Positions 33,863-43,460 of a stretch of DNA of 64,000 bases are shown here, piece by piece; within the stretch, counting starts at the first letter, position 1; each line of letters opens with the position of its first letter. Origin of the DNA: Bacillus sp. DNRA2 (GTDB lineage: Bacteria > Bacillota > Bacilli > Bacillales > Cytobacillaceae). The DNA is taken from NCBI RefSeq assembly GCF_012843265.1, contig NZ_JABAIT010000004.1:124001-188000 (forward strand). Reading direction: 5' to 3'. The notes beneath the pieces are model-generated. The model worked only from the letters and a program-made list of their open reading frames with translations. It had not been told where the DNA came from and did no database searches. A program made the position numbers and the translations under genes.

Positions 33863-33984
33863 TGTGACAGGAATGTTCAAAAAGTTTATATTGATATAAT
33901 TTTTTTAGAGAGATGATACTATTCAAATAATTGGCAATCAATTATGATAATTTATGTATAAAATACCATTTTTGGAGGAATATG

Positions 33985-35463
33985 ATGAGGCGGTTTTATT
34001 TTATTTTACTATCATTCGTTTTACTTCTTGGAGTTTCGCCGTCAATAAGCTTTGCAATGTCACCTCAAGATTTATCTGATTTTTTAGAAAGGGAAGGATT
34101 AACTGAAGTACAGTTGACAGACCTTTTATCGAATTATTGGGAGTTAACTCCTAATGATTTTGAAACAAGTGAAGATTTGGAAGCGCTTTTAGGAGAAAGA
34201 ATTACTGATGAAAACCTGCAACAATTACTAGAGATTAATAATATCGTTGATGAAACAGAGCTTACATCCCTACTTGTAAAAAATCAGAAACTAGAAGAAG
34301 GGGCAGATCTTCGCACTACGTTTGTATATATTAGTGCCCTTGAAAATACAATTTCCTTCATGTCTATCATTCCAAAAACTGATGAAAATTTGCAACAGCT
34401 CCTTGATACATACGGGCTAACAATTGATGAATTAAACCAAATTTTCAACTTGAATAATGATTCACTAGATAACTATGAATTTATTGAAGATATTGAAATG
34501 GTACTCATTAATTATGGAGTTCCAATTACGGAACATACGCTAGATACACTTCTCAATAATTTCGGACTCTCTCTTGAACAATTAAATCAAATTTTTTCCG
34601 ATAATAATGACTCTCTTAATAACTATGATAATATTGATGACCTTGTCACGAAATTGTTAGAGTACGGAATTCCGATTACTGACCAAAATTTTCAGGATTT
34701 ATTAAATGATTTTGAGATAACACAAGATCAGTTTGAAGCATTGATGCTGAAATACGATGATGCCAAGGAGAACTATCAAACCATTGATGAGCTTTATATG
34801 ACTGTGTTCATGTATATGCTAATTGAGGAATCAGATGAATTTTTAGAGGAGCTTGGAATAGGGCTTGATAAAATTGAACTTAAAAATCTGGTTAAACATT
34901 TTCAAGGCATTGATATGACGGATCCAGTATTTGCGGAAAAAATGGCTGAACTTGAGAATCGATTAATCGAATTGGGTGAGTTTGAAAGTCCAGCTGATCT
35001 TACCGAGGAACAAAAAACAGTCTTAGTCAATACTTTCCAAGAAATGATGGGATTGTATCAATTACAAGCTCAGTACTATTTAGTAAAAGGGACAGAAAGA
35101 ATTCCGGTATCTTATCAAGAATTGTTAACAATGAAGATAACAAAAGGATATGATTTAGCTGTTGAATTATATAATACTGATGGGTTGCTCCTTGCGGATA
35201 TTAATTTGACTGCAGAACTACTCGGGTTTGAAATTATAGAAGAAATCGAAAATGAAATAAATACAGAGAAGGAAACGATAACTAATCCGGTGAATGTGAA
35301 AAGTGAAGTGCAGATTCAGCCGGTAAAACAACAGAATCAATCTGGTACAGGAGAAAGATTGCCTGATACTGCAGGAAATAGCGGAAATGGCATTCTTATC
35401 GGATTGGGTCTGGCTATGACTGGAGTAATATTGTTCCGAAAGCAAATTGTAAAACAATCTTAA
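33985..35463 (+). CDS. Acidic surface protein with LPXTA sorting signal
   Basis: About 492 residues. N-terminal signal peptide (MRRFYFILLSFVLLLGV...SFA). Then a very acidic, Leu/Asn/Asp-rich region with imperfect repeats of about 60-75 residues, each built like ITxxNLQxLLxxYGLTxxQLNQIF...DNYxxIDDL. C terminus: LPDTA (about residue 459), a hydrophobic helix (GILIGLGLAMTGVILF) and the positive tail RKQIVKQS, which together form a cell-wall sorting signal. LPXTA points to a class D sortase; this is the processed acidic surface protein type. No sortase is adjacent. ATG 33985 is better spaced from GGAGG than ATG 33982. Confidence 0.82.
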   Translation: MRRFYFILLSFVLLLGVSPSISFAMSPQDLSDFLEREGLTEVQLTDLLSNYWELTPNDFETSEDLEALLGERITDENLQQLLEINNIVDETELTSLLVKNQKLEEGADLRTTFVYISALENTISFMSIIPKTDENLQQLLDTYGLTIDELNQIFNLNNDSLDNYEFIEDIEMVLINYGVPITEHTLDTLLNNFGLSLEQLNQIFSDNNDSLNNYDNIDDLVTKLLEYGIPITDQNFQDLLNDFEITQDQFEALMLKYDDAKENYQTIDELYMTVFMYMLIEESDEFLEELGIGLDKIELKNLVKHFQGIDMTDPVFAEKMAELENRLIELGEFESPADLTEEQKTVLVNTFQEMMGLYQLQAQYYLVKGTERIPVSYQELLTMKITKGYDLAVELYNTDGLLLADINLTAELLGFEIIEEIENEINTEKETITNPVNVKSEVQIQPVKQQNQSGTGERLPDTAGNSGNGILIGLGLAMTGVILFRKQIVKQS

Positions 35464-35472
35464 TTTTAAAAT

Positions 35473-35535
35473 AACCCGAAGCCAGATTCGAATTCTTCGT
35501 TAGGGAAGATTATGAATAAGGGTTCGGGTTTTTTC
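35473..35535 (+). terminator. Terminator after the surface protein gene
   Basis: AACCCGAA (35473-35480) pairs with TTCGGGTT (35523-35530) around a partly structured loop, followed by TTTT. The third repeat element lies ten bases further. Confidence 0.65.
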
Positions 35536-35544
35536 TTAAAATTA

Positions 35545-35721
35545 GGCTGTGTTAAAGCTGAATGTTTTCAAAGTTGATTGGAGTGGAAGGCGCGAAGACT
35601 CCTGCGGGAGCAGCGGGATAGGTGAGACCCCACAGGCGCAAAAGCGCCGAGGAGGCTCACCGCCCGCCCCGCGGAAAGCGAGCGCCTGTAACGGAAATCA
35701 ACAAACACGTTTTACACAGCC
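35545..35721. mobile_element. MITE-like repeat, copy 3 (177 bp, reverse orientation, 8-bp target duplication)
   Basis: Ends GGCTGTGTTAAA and TTTACACAGCC. The core is the reverse complement of the core of copies 1 and 2 but more divergent, with a longer GC-rich palindromic middle. Flanking 8-bp direct repeats TAAAATTA (35537-35544 and 35722-35729) are identical. It lies between a terminator and the convergent yfkF. The long open frame across it is an artefact of its GC-rich sequence. Confidence 0.85.
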
Positions 35722-35748
35722 TAAAATTATAAAGATGCTACCGTTAAT

Positions 35749-36936
35749 TTATAAGACTTTTGCGTGTGCGGTATGTTCTTTACGAAAAAGCATTAGAGCG
35801 ATAAATATAAACAGCAGCATCAGGCTTAAGCAAAAGAAAAAACTTCCTTCAGGTAAAAACTGTATGGCTAGGCCACCTATGAAGGGACCAGAAATACTCC
35901 CAATGCTATAAAAAATTCCACACATGAGATTTCCGGCTGGAAGTAGTTCACGTGGCAATAAATCGGCCATGAAGCTTATTCCTAGCGAAAATGTTGAGCC
36001 AACCATCATTCCTGCGATAAAAAAGCTGATTGTTAAACCAAGTACTGAATCCTGTAGCAAGCCGGCACTGGTAAAACAGATAAAGCCTAGAATCATCACT
36101 GTTGCTAGGACATGCTTACGCCCATATCGGTCACTCAGTATCCCAAGCGGTAGCTGAAAAATAATCCCGCCAATCGCAAATGAAGGTAGAATTATCGATA
36201 CGCCACTTACATCAATGCCATTTCTTAATGCATAAACAGGAAAATTCCCATTAAGTGAAGCTTCTAAAAAACCATATCCAAACGGTGGAAGAAACGCAAC
36301 CCAAGCAAATTTAAACACTTGGCGAAAGCGACTGAACGTGCTAAAGAAAGAATCACTCTCAGTTGTTGTCTTTTCCGGAAATTCATTTTTCAATAACCAT
36401 ATGGTGAGCCAGCCAAGGAGGCTCAAAGCTGAAGCGACGATAAATGGTAAGGCTTCATTTACATACACAAGAGTTGTCATGAAAGGACCAGCAGCAAAAC
36501 CTAACCCAAAAAACAATCCGTATAATGAAAGGTTTCGACCTCGTTTATTAGCAGGGGAAAGGTATGTAATCCAGGTTTGTGTACCAAAATGTAGCATATG
36601 ATCGCCAATTCCAATGATTAATCGCAAAATAAACCAGAACCAAAATGATTTCCAAATTGGAAATAATGCAATCGAAATAACAGCTGCGATTCCACCTAAT
36701 AGGATGACCGGTTTATAACCAATCTTACGCAGTAATCCCTCCATAAAAGGAGCAACAAGTAGAACACCAATATATAAGGCAGTTGCATGAAATCCATTTA
36801 CTGAGGAAGAAAGACCGTCTTCTTCAAATATTATCGCAATAAGTGGAAGCAGCATCCCTTGGGAGTAACCTGATATAGCAACAATACTAACCAGTATCCA
36901 AAAGCGCGCTTGTGAATTTATCTTAATCTTGATCAT
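35749..36936 (-). CDS. yfkF: MFS transporter YfkF
   Basis: 395 residues, twelve membrane helices. Motif A variants between helices 2-3 (EGLLRKIGYKPVILLGG) and 8-9 (GILSDRYGRKHVLATV). Position between yfkH and chaA/yfkD matches B. subtilis yfkF. Substrate unknown, drug or metabolite efflux likely. Confidence 0.83.
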   Translation of the reverse strand: MIKIKINSQARFWILVSIVAISGYSQGMLLPLIAIIFEEDGLSSSVNGFHATALYIGVLLVAPFMEGLLRKIGYKPVILLGGIAAVISIALFPIWKSFWFWFILRLIIGIGDHMLHFGTQTWITYLSPANKRGRNLSLYGLFFGLGFAAGPFMTTLVYVNEALPFIVASALSLLGWLTIWLLKNEFPEKTTTESDSFFSTFSRFRQVFKFAWVAFLPPFGYGFLEASLNGNFPVYALRNGIDVSGVSIILPSFAIGGIIFQLPLGILSDRYGRKHVLATVMILGFICFTSAGLLQDSVLGLTISFFIAGMMVGSTFSLGISFMADLLPRELLPAGNLMCGIFYSIGSISGPFIGGLAIQFLPEGSFFFCLSLMLLFIFIALMLFRKEHTAHAKVL

Positions 36937-37095
36937 TATTATTTCTCCATAATAATTTGAGTTATGTACTGATGGTAAAGCGAAATTAACGACTTTGCAA
37001 GAAAAATGGAATGAGATATTCCATCCTAGAAAAAAATAGTGTAATCTCTTAAATGGTGAGGAAATTATTTCCTAGTGGAAAAAGGAGTAGTTGAA

Positions 37096-38151
37096 ATGGT
37101 AAACAAAATCTTTTTTTTGATGGCTGCAATCGGTGTGCCTCTCTCTGTCGTCGGTTCGCTGATGCATTGGCCAAGCATTCCAATGTTCATCATTTATTGC
37201 TTGACAATTATTGCTTTGGCAAGCTTTATGGGTAGAGCGACAGAAAGCTTGGCAATTGTAACTGGACCACGTATCGGTGGACTGCTTAATGCGACATTTG
37301 GTAATGCAGTCGAGTTGATTATCTCGATTTTTGCTTTAAAAGCTGGACTTATTGGCGTTGTTCTTGCTTCATTAACTGGTTCGGTGCTTGGTAACTTACT
37401 GCTAGTTGCTGGCTTGTCATTTTTCATTGGTGGTATAAAATATAAACGTCAAAAATTTAATGTTTATGATGCGAGACATAACTCAGGGCTATTGATGTTT
37501 GCTGTATTTGTCGCTTTCGTTATTCCGGAAGTATTTTCAATGGAAATGAATGACACAAAAACAATTAATCTTAGCGTTGGGATTTCCGTAATTCTAATTG
37601 CCCTATATTTGGCAGCATTATTTTTCAAGCTTGTTACACATCGTGGGGTTTATCAACATAGTGAATCGGAAGTACATCATGAGGAAGAGCCTGAGTGGAG
37701 CAAGGGAAAAGCCATTGGAATATTATTACTTTCTACACTTGCTGTAGCATATGTATCTGAAAATCTTGTTCATACATTTGAAGAGGTTGCTCACTCATTT
37801 GGCTGGACTGAGCTTTTCATCGGGGTAATTATTGTGGCTATTGTCGGTAACGCAGCAGAACATGCCTCAGCTATCATGATGTCTTATAAAAATAAGATGG
37901 ATATTGCGGTTGAAATCGCTGTGGGTTCTACGCTTCAAGTTGCCATGTTTGTTGCGCCAGTCCTTATGCTTGTATCATTATTTTTCCCAACCCAAATGCC
38001 ACTTGTGTTCACGATGCCAGAGCTGGTGGCAATGGTGTCATCTGTTCTGTTAATGGTCATTATTTCTAATGATGGCGAAACAAACTGGTTTGAGGGGTTA
38101 ACGTTACTAGCTGCTTATGTCATTATGGGTATTGGTTTCTTTCTTTTATAA
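37096..38151 (+). CDS. chaA: Ca2+/H+ antiporter ChaA (YfkE)
   Basis: 351 residues, CaCA family. The two signature repeats with ion-binding Glu are GGLLNATFGNAVELIISIFAL and GVIIVAIVGNAAEHASAIMM. Exports calcium using the proton gradient; in B. subtilis it is expressed in sporulation and stress. ATG 37096 with AAAGGAG upstream is preferred over GTG 37075. Confidence 0.92.
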   Translation: MVNKIFFLMAAIGVPLSVVGSLMHWPSIPMFIIYCLTIIALASFMGRATESLAIVTGPRIGGLLNATFGNAVELIISIFALKAGLIGVVLASLTGSVLGNLLLVAGLSFFIGGIKYKRQKFNVYDARHNSGLLMFAVFVAFVIPEVFSMEMNDTKTINLSVGISVILIALYLAALFFKLVTHRGVYQHSESEVHHEEEPEWSKGKAIGILLLSTLAVAYVSENLVHTFEEVAHSFGWTELFIGVIIVAIVGNAAEHASAIMMSYKNKMDIAVEIAVGSTLQVAMFVAPVLMLVSLFFPTQMPLVFTMPELVAMVSSVLLMVIISNDGETNWFEGLTLLAAYVIMGIGFFLL

Positions 38152-38166
38152 ATAGGATTTGATTTG

Positions 38167-38206
38167 GAAGTCCCGCATTTTTGAGAATGCAGGACTTTCT
38201 TTATTT
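38167..38206 (+). terminator. Intrinsic terminator after chaA
   Basis: GAAGTCC.GCATT / AATGC.GGACTTTC stem followed by TTTATTTTTT. Confidence 0.8.
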
Positions 38207-38318
38207 TTTCAGCAATTGCTGGTTATTTTTTTGATATTAGTGGTTTGAATGGATAATTTTTAATGACTCCGAAAAAACTAGACATATCGCTTTTAGGAAA
38301 TGAAAGGAGTATGACATC

Positions 38319-39149
38319 ATGAGAAAGTTATTAGTTATTATGACGATATGTTGTTTCGTCATGCTTTCATTCTTACCTTCCACATTTGCAGAAAAGGATA
38401 AAGAAAAATCAGCACATCCAAAAGCTGAAAAAGTGGCAAAATACCCCGTTCCTAGTTCAGTAAAAAACATTGCTAAAGAGAACACATATCCAAATCCAAC
38501 CCAGGATATGCCGAGACTGCAGCCTAGTGAATTGACAGACAAATTACTTGAGTCTACAAAAGTAAAAATCGAGAATCCAGATTTAATAAGGATGCTAAAC
38601 GAGTCAACGATTAATAGTACGCCATTTGCTCTAGGCTATCGCGCAGTCATATACCTTGGTCAATGGCCGCTTAATTACGAATCATCTGAGACAGCCCCAA
38701 ACTGGGAATATCAAAAGATTAACACGAATTATTACGATAATCGTGGTGGTAATCAACCGTATCAAATTCATTATGTTCAAGAAGCACAAAAGCTCATTCG
38801 TGGTGGTTTAACAACAAAGATTCCAAACTCCGAGGATGTTAAGAAAATGATGCTCTTAAAGGCTATGGAAAAAACCAATCTTCCATTAGCGTTTGAAACC
38901 GTGATTGGACAGGGGACAAAAAATGAGCAAATCTACAACATCCCGCCGAAACGGCTAGGCTATTTATATGGATTTGCTCCAGCCGTCAATGAAAAAGGAA
39001 AAGTCACTTATGGTGAAGTGTATTTAATGTTAAAAGGAAGCAAGAAAGTGATTGTCATTAAAAATGTAACTTCACAAGGTGTAGGCGCATGGATACCAAT
39101 CCAGGATCATGTTTCCTTCAGCTTTGCTGCTGCTGAGCGCCCTCGCTGA
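38319..39149 (+). CDS. yfkD: YfkD family secreted protein
   Basis: 276 residues with an N-terminal signal peptide (MRKLLVIMTICCFVMLSF...FA) and a hydrophilic mature part (VPSSVKNIAKENTYPNPTQD, then PFALGYRAVIYLGQWPLNY). YfkD proteins are confined to bacilli and of unknown function. Order chaA-yfkD as in B. subtilis. Start ATG 38319 behind AAAGGAG. Confidence 0.88.
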   Translation: MRKLLVIMTICCFVMLSFLPSTFAEKDKEKSAHPKAEKVAKYPVPSSVKNIAKENTYPNPTQDMPRLQPSELTDKLLESTKVKIENPDLIRMLNESTINSTPFALGYRAVIYLGQWPLNYESSETAPNWEYQKINTNYYDNRGGNQPYQIHYVQEAQKLIRGGLTTKIPNSEDVKKMMLLKAMEKTNLPLAFETVIGQGTKNEQIYNIPPKRLGYLYGFAPAVNEKGKVTYGEVYLMLKGSKKVIVIKNVTSQGVGAWIPIQDHVSFSFAAAERPR

Positions 39150-39156
39150 ATTTTTG

Positions 39157-39182
39157 AAAAACGCCCTCGTGGCGTTTTTTAT
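39157..39182 (+). terminator. Intrinsic terminator after yfkD
   Basis: AAAACGCC/GGCGTTTT with CTCGT loop and T run. Confidence 0.85.
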
Positions 39183-39287
39183 TTATGATTTTCACAAATG
39201 AAATCAGGGAACAATAGAATAAATCATTGCTAATATCCGAAATTTTCGGTAGGATGGTATCGATATTCTATAAAGGGGAGAACCATT

Positions 39288-39476
39288 TTGGGTAGTAAAG
39301 TCCACGATAAAGAAAAGCAGGTTGACTTTTTAAAGCATCGTTTGAATATGTTCATTGATGTCCTTGATGCTATCGATCCAGAGGATGCTGATTTGGATGA
39401 CATTGATCGTCTAATTGCCTATATTGATGAACTCGAATCAAAATGTCGCGAATTTCAAAACCGAGAAGAGGAATAG
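39288..39476 (+). CDS. SE1561-family small protein
   Basis: 62 residues from TTG 39288 behind AGGGGAG. Acidic helical protein: KEKQVDFLKHRLNMFIDVLDAI, then EDADLDDIDRLIAYIDELE. Fits the widespread uncharacterised SE1561 family of bacilli and staphylococci. Function unknown. Confidence 0.75.
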   Translation: MGSKVHDKEKQVDFLKHRLNMFIDVLDAIDPEDADLDDIDRLIAYIDELESKCREFQNREEE

Positions 39477-39502
39477 CCCAGTCACTGACTGGCTATTTTT
39501 TT
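39473..39502 (+). terminator. Intrinsic terminator after the SE1561-family gene
   Basis: ATAGCC/GGCTAT stem with inner CAGTCA/TGACTG pairing and a T run; it overlaps the stop codon. Confidence 0.75.
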
Positions 39503-39685
39503 TATCTGTTATAATGGATAAATTTTTTAGTGTCGACCTCCAGGTGCCTTCCGCTTTTCTGACAATGTTCACCAAATCGTGATACTTTTCATCTAATCGT
39601 GTTCAGAGTATAATTAGATTCGTGAGAAATAATATAATATTCTAAAAATCGAAAAACTTTCGAACCATGGGGAAGGGGAAACCAA

Positions 39686-41233
39686 ATGAACATCGAAAAG
39701 TTTCAGGAGAGTATGTATCAACTAATCGTTGAAACGTCTACAAACCTGCCAAAGGACGTTCGTCGCGCTGTTGCAGGTGCGAAAGAACGTGAAAGCGCTG
39801 GCACAAGATCAGCAATGAGTTTAGCAACTATTGCCGAAAACATTAAAATGGCGGAAGACAACGTATCGCCAATTTGTCAAGACACTGGTATGCCAACATT
39901 CAAAATCAAAACTCCAGTTGGCGCAAACCAAATTGAAATGGCAAAAGCCATTCGTACTGCCATTGCACAAGCAACGAAAGACGGAAAGCTTCGCTCCAAT
40001 TCAGTTGATTCATTAACTGGCGATAACACTGGTGATAACCTTGGTGAAGGAACGCCAGTTATCAAATTCTACCAATGGGAAAATGATTACATCGATGCTC
40101 GGTTAATTTTAAAAGGTGGCGGCTGTGAAAATAAAAACATCCAATACAGTCTACCAGCAGAAATTGAAGGACTTGGACGCGCTGGCCGTGACTTAGACGG
40201 TATCCGTAAATGTATCCTTCATTCTGTATACCAAGCTCAAGGACAAGGCTGTAGTGCTGGATTTATCGGTGTTGGTATCGGTGGCGATCGTACAACTGGT
40301 TACGAATTAGCTAAAGACCAGCTTTTCCGTTCAAATGATGACGTAAATCCAAATGAGGACCTTCGTAAATTGGAAGAGTACATTATGGATAAAGCTAATG
40401 AGCTTGGCATCGGGACAATGGGCTTCGGTGGCGAAACCACTTTACTAGGCTGTAAAGTCGGTGTTTATAACCGTCTTCCAGCGAGCTTCTTCGTTTCTGT
40501 TGCTTATAACTGTTGGGCATTCCGTCGTCAAGGTGTTAAAATCAACCCTGGAACTGGCGAAATCAACGAATGGTTATATCAAGAAGGTGAAAAAATCGAT
40601 TTCACTGCTCCAGCAGCTAGCGAAGTTGCAGCTTCTAACGAAAATGAGCCAAATGTTGTTACATTACAAGCTCCAATTACTGAAGAACAAATTCGTGCAT
40701 TAAAAGTGGGTGATGTTGTTAAAATTAACGGCATCATGTACACAGGCCGTGACGCGATTCATAAATACTTATCTGAGCGTGATGACGCTCCAGTTGATTT
40801 AAATGGACAAGTAATTTACCACTGTGGACCAGTCATGCTTAAAGATGAAGACGGTACTTGGCATGTGAAAGCAGCAGGACCAACTACTAGTATTCGCGAG
40901 GAGCCTTACCAAGGTGACGTAATGAAACGTTTTGGTATCCGCGTCGTTATGGGTAAAGGTGGAATGGGACCAAAAACGCTTGCAGCTCTTCAAGAGCATG
41001 GTGGAGTGTACTTAAATGCAATCGGTGGTGCAGCACAATACTATGCTGACTGTATCAAGTCTGTTGAGGGTGTTGACTTGATAAACTTTGGTATTCCTGA
41101 AGCAATGTGGCACCTTAAAGTGGAAGGGTTCACTGCGGTTGTAACAATGGATTCCCATGGCAACAGCCTTCATGAAGAAGTTGACAAATCTTCATTAGAA
41201 AAATTAGCGAAGTTCAAAGAGAAAGTATTTTAA
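39686..41233 (+). CDS. fumA: Fumarate hydratase, class I (iron-sulfur)
   Basis: 515 residues, alpha and beta domains fused as in class I fumarases. Cluster cysteines are visible in VSPICQDTGMPTF, in KGGGCENKN and in TTLLGCKVGV; the beta domain has VYHCGPVM and GKGGMGPKTLAAL. Converts fumarate to malate. An oxygen-sensitive [4Fe-4S] enzyme, in place of or beside class II FumC. It fits the C4-dicarboxylate uptake genes at the window start. Transcribed alone. Confidence 0.93.
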   Translation: MNIEKFQESMYQLIVETSTNLPKDVRRAVAGAKERESAGTRSAMSLATIAENIKMAEDNVSPICQDTGMPTFKIKTPVGANQIEMAKAIRTAIAQATKDGKLRSNSVDSLTGDNTGDNLGEGTPVIKFYQWENDYIDARLILKGGGCENKNIQYSLPAEIEGLGRAGRDLDGIRKCILHSVYQAQGQGCSAGFIGVGIGGDRTTGYELAKDQLFRSNDDVNPNEDLRKLEEYIMDKANELGIGTMGFGGETTLLGCKVGVYNRLPASFFVSVAYNCWAFRRQGVKINPGTGEINEWLYQEGEKIDFTAPAASEVAASNENEPNVVTLQAPITEEQIRALKVGDVVKINGIMYTGRDAIHKYLSERDDAPVDLNGQVIYHCGPVMLKDEDGTWHVKAAGPTTSIREEPYQGDVMKRFGIRVVMGKGGMGPKTLAALQEHGGVYLNAIGGAAQYYADCIKSVEGVDLINFGIPEAMWHLKVEGFTAVVTMDSHGNSLHEEVDKSSLEKLAKFKEKVF

Positions 41234-41257
41234 TATTGCTATGATGTTATGAGCTTT

Positions 41258-41291
41258 AGACCAGAGTGTGATGCTGCACTCTGGTCTTTTT
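41258..41291 (+). terminator. Intrinsic terminator after fumA
   Basis: AGACCAGAGTG/CACTCTGGTCT stem and TTTT. Confidence 0.87.
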
Positions 41292-41458
41292 ACGTATAAA
41301 AATAAACCGATATGACGTTTGACGACATGTTGGGTATTTTTTTCATATAATGATTCCTAACAAAGCAGGAAATACTAACTACCGAATAAGTGAGTTTCTA
41401 CAGAGACTCGCTAACTAAACCCAAAATCAACAAATTAAAACATCATGGGGGAGCATAG

Positions 41459-42259
41459 ATGAAACAGCTCAGCAAATTTCTGAGTATCCTGTGTATACTC
41501 TTCGTATCCACTGCAACCGTTGCTCAGGCACAAACAAGCGATTCAGCAATTCATTGGGGTTTCAAAAAAGGGTACAGAGGCCAACCTGCAGAAGCTGGTC
41601 AAATGCTCGAGGGTCTTCTCGACAAATACGGAGCATATTACAAGGGAAACTCAAACAAAAAGGTCCTCTATTTAACCTTTGATAATGGCTATGAAAATGG
41701 CTATACCGAACAAATTCTTGATGTGCTAAAAAAGGAAAAAGTCCCTGCTACCTTTTTCGTCACTGGTCATTACTTGAAGAGTGCCCCAGACTTAGTAAAA
41801 CGAATGGTTAATGAAGGACATATCATTGGGAATCATTCGTGGCATCATCCTGATTTTTCCCAGGTAAGTGATGAAAAGCTAGCGAAGGAATTGGAAATGG
41901 TTAAAGCTGAAACAGCGAGGCTGACAGGACAGAAGGAAATGACCTTCCTACGACCACCGCGAGGAGTATTCACAGAGCGTTCATTAGAAAAAGCAAGAGA
42001 GTTGGGTTATGTTCACGTTTTCTGGTCACTGGCCTTTATTGATTGGAATACGAATAGCCAAAAGGGTTGGAAATATTCCTATGATAACATCATGCGTCAG
42101 GTCCATCCTGGTTCGATCATCCTGCTTCACTCAGTATCAAAGGACAATGCCGATGCTTTAGAAAAAGTAATCCAGGACCTTAAAACGGAAGGGTACGACT
42201 TTAGAAGCTTAGATGACCTCATTCTCGAGGACACGTTTAAAGATCCAATGCTGTATTAA
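41459..42259 (+). CDS. pdaA: Delta-lactam-forming polysaccharide deacetylase PdaA
   Basis: 266 residues with signal peptide (KFLSILCILFVSTATVAQA). NodB deacetylase motifs: LTFDNGYENG (TFDD variant with Asn at the second acid position), HSWHHPD, RPPRG, and a C-terminal LLHSVSKDN. PdaA removes the acetyl group from muramic acid so that muramic-delta-lactam forms in the spore cortex, needed for germination. Clear sign of a spore former. Confidence 0.92.
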   Translation: MKQLSKFLSILCILFVSTATVAQAQTSDSAIHWGFKKGYRGQPAEAGQMLEGLLDKYGAYYKGNSNKKVLYLTFDNGYENGYTEQILDVLKKEKVPATFFVTGHYLKSAPDLVKRMVNEGHIIGNHSWHHPDFSQVSDEKLAKELEMVKAETARLTGQKEMTFLRPPRGVFTERSLEKARELGYVHVFWSLAFIDWNTNSQKGWKYSYDNIMRQVHPGSIILLHSVSKDNADALEKVIQDLKTEGYDFRSLDDLILEDTFKDPMLY

Positions 42260-42267
42260 GGAGCAAA

Positions 42268-42293
42268 ACCCCGGAGCATGATGCTACCGGGGA
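42268..42293 (-). terminator. Hairpin between pdaA and the convergent transporter
   Basis: CCCCGG/CCGGGG with an inner AGCAT/ATGCT arm; followed by TTTTGC on the minus strand. Weak T run. Confidence 0.5.
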
Positions 42294-42299
42294 TATATA

Positions 42300-43265
42300 T
42301 TAGGTTTCCTGAGTTACTTCACATACTAGTTTGGGATTAGATCCAAAACTGTGGAAAATCATTCCGATGATGACTAAAATAATCCCAATCCAGGCTAATG
42401 AAGAAGGAATGGCTATTGATAAAACCAGGATTTCTCCTGTTAGAGCAAACAGAACTTCTATTGATTGAGTTGCTTCCACTGTCGCCAGTTTCCGCATATT
42501 CCCGCGGACCATATCTGTTGCTTTGAAAAATAAAACAGTAGCAATGACACCGGAACTAATCGCCACGATTAAAGCTTGAAAACTTTGCCCCAGGCTTGGC
42601 ATTCCGTCGGTAAATAAACCATAGACGAAAAGTAATAACCAAAATGGAAGACTGGCCAAGGTCATTCCGAGTACGCGTTGATAAGTATCCAGCCGTCCCC
42701 CGCACACATCCATCATTTTTCGATTACCTAAAGGATAAGCAAATGATGCGATAATAATGGGGATAACCCCTAATGATAATGATTTAAAAGAAAGTTGTTG
42801 AGCATGTTCCATCTGCATGAAAACAATACCCAACAGAATAATCAACGATAGGACTAGACCTTTATAAGGAATCTTTCCTCTAACTTGAACAGGTCCCTTC
42901 CTTGTATAAACTGTTTCAAGGAATAGTGGTGCAAGCAATGACCCTGAAATAATGGTGATTTGCCAAGTACCGGCAATGAGCCAGCCTGGAGAATATGCGG
43001 CCGCAAAGCATAACGGAGCATAAAAGAGCCCAAACCCAACAAAGCTCCAGAGCAACCATGTTATCGGTTGTTTTTTCATTTCGACTAAGAGTGGACGTAA
43101 ATTTTTCCGGAACAGGACAATCGCCAACAAAAATGGCACCATAAATATATATCTTAACGACGCGCTCCAAATCCAGCTTCCTCCTGAAAATTCCATCGAA
43201 GCATTCAGAATAAAAGTAAAGGCAAAAAAGAAAGCAGCACAAATCCCTAGCACGATTGCTTGCAA
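42300..43265 (-). CDS. EamA/DMT-type transporter (multidrug-resistance efflux family)
   Basis: 321 residues, ten membrane helices in two halves, start TTG 43265 behind GGGGGAAG. The second half has ATVEATQSIEVLFALTGEILVL, the EamA-type end pattern. Resembles the multidrug-resistance efflux transporter family (PF13536 type). Substrate unknown. Confidence 0.75.
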   Translation of the reverse strand: MQAIVLGICAAFFFAFTFILNASMEFSGGSWIWSASLRYIFMVPFLLAIVLFRKNLRPLLVEMKKQPITWLLWSFVGFGLFYAPLCFAAAYSPGWLIAGTWQITIISGSLLAPLFLETVYTRKGPVQVRGKIPYKGLVLSLIILLGIVFMQMEHAQQLSFKSLSLGVIPIIIASFAYPLGNRKMMDVCGGRLDTYQRVLGMTLASLPFWLLLFVYGLFTDGMPSLGQSFQALIVAISSGVIATVLFFKATDMVRGNMRKLATVEATQSIEVLFALTGEILVLSIAIPSSLAWIGIILVIIGMIFHSFGSNPKLVCEVTQET

Positions 43266-43460
43266 ATCAACTTCCCCCGGTTCTAGTTAGTAGCAAATAA
43301 TTATTTTAATAATAAAATGTTTTTCCAAAAGATACTATAAAAAAATGAAACAATCGATTATATGCAAATTGTAAAAATCCGTTCCTATTATGTTTCGGGT
43401 TTTATTTTTGGGAAAATGATATAATACGGGATAATGACCAGAAAAGGACGGACTAAACCT

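Noticed and set aside
35549-35911. 120-codon plus-strand open frame
   Set aside because: It spans MITE copy 3 and the 3' end of yfkF on the other strand; its amino acid content is repeat-derived.
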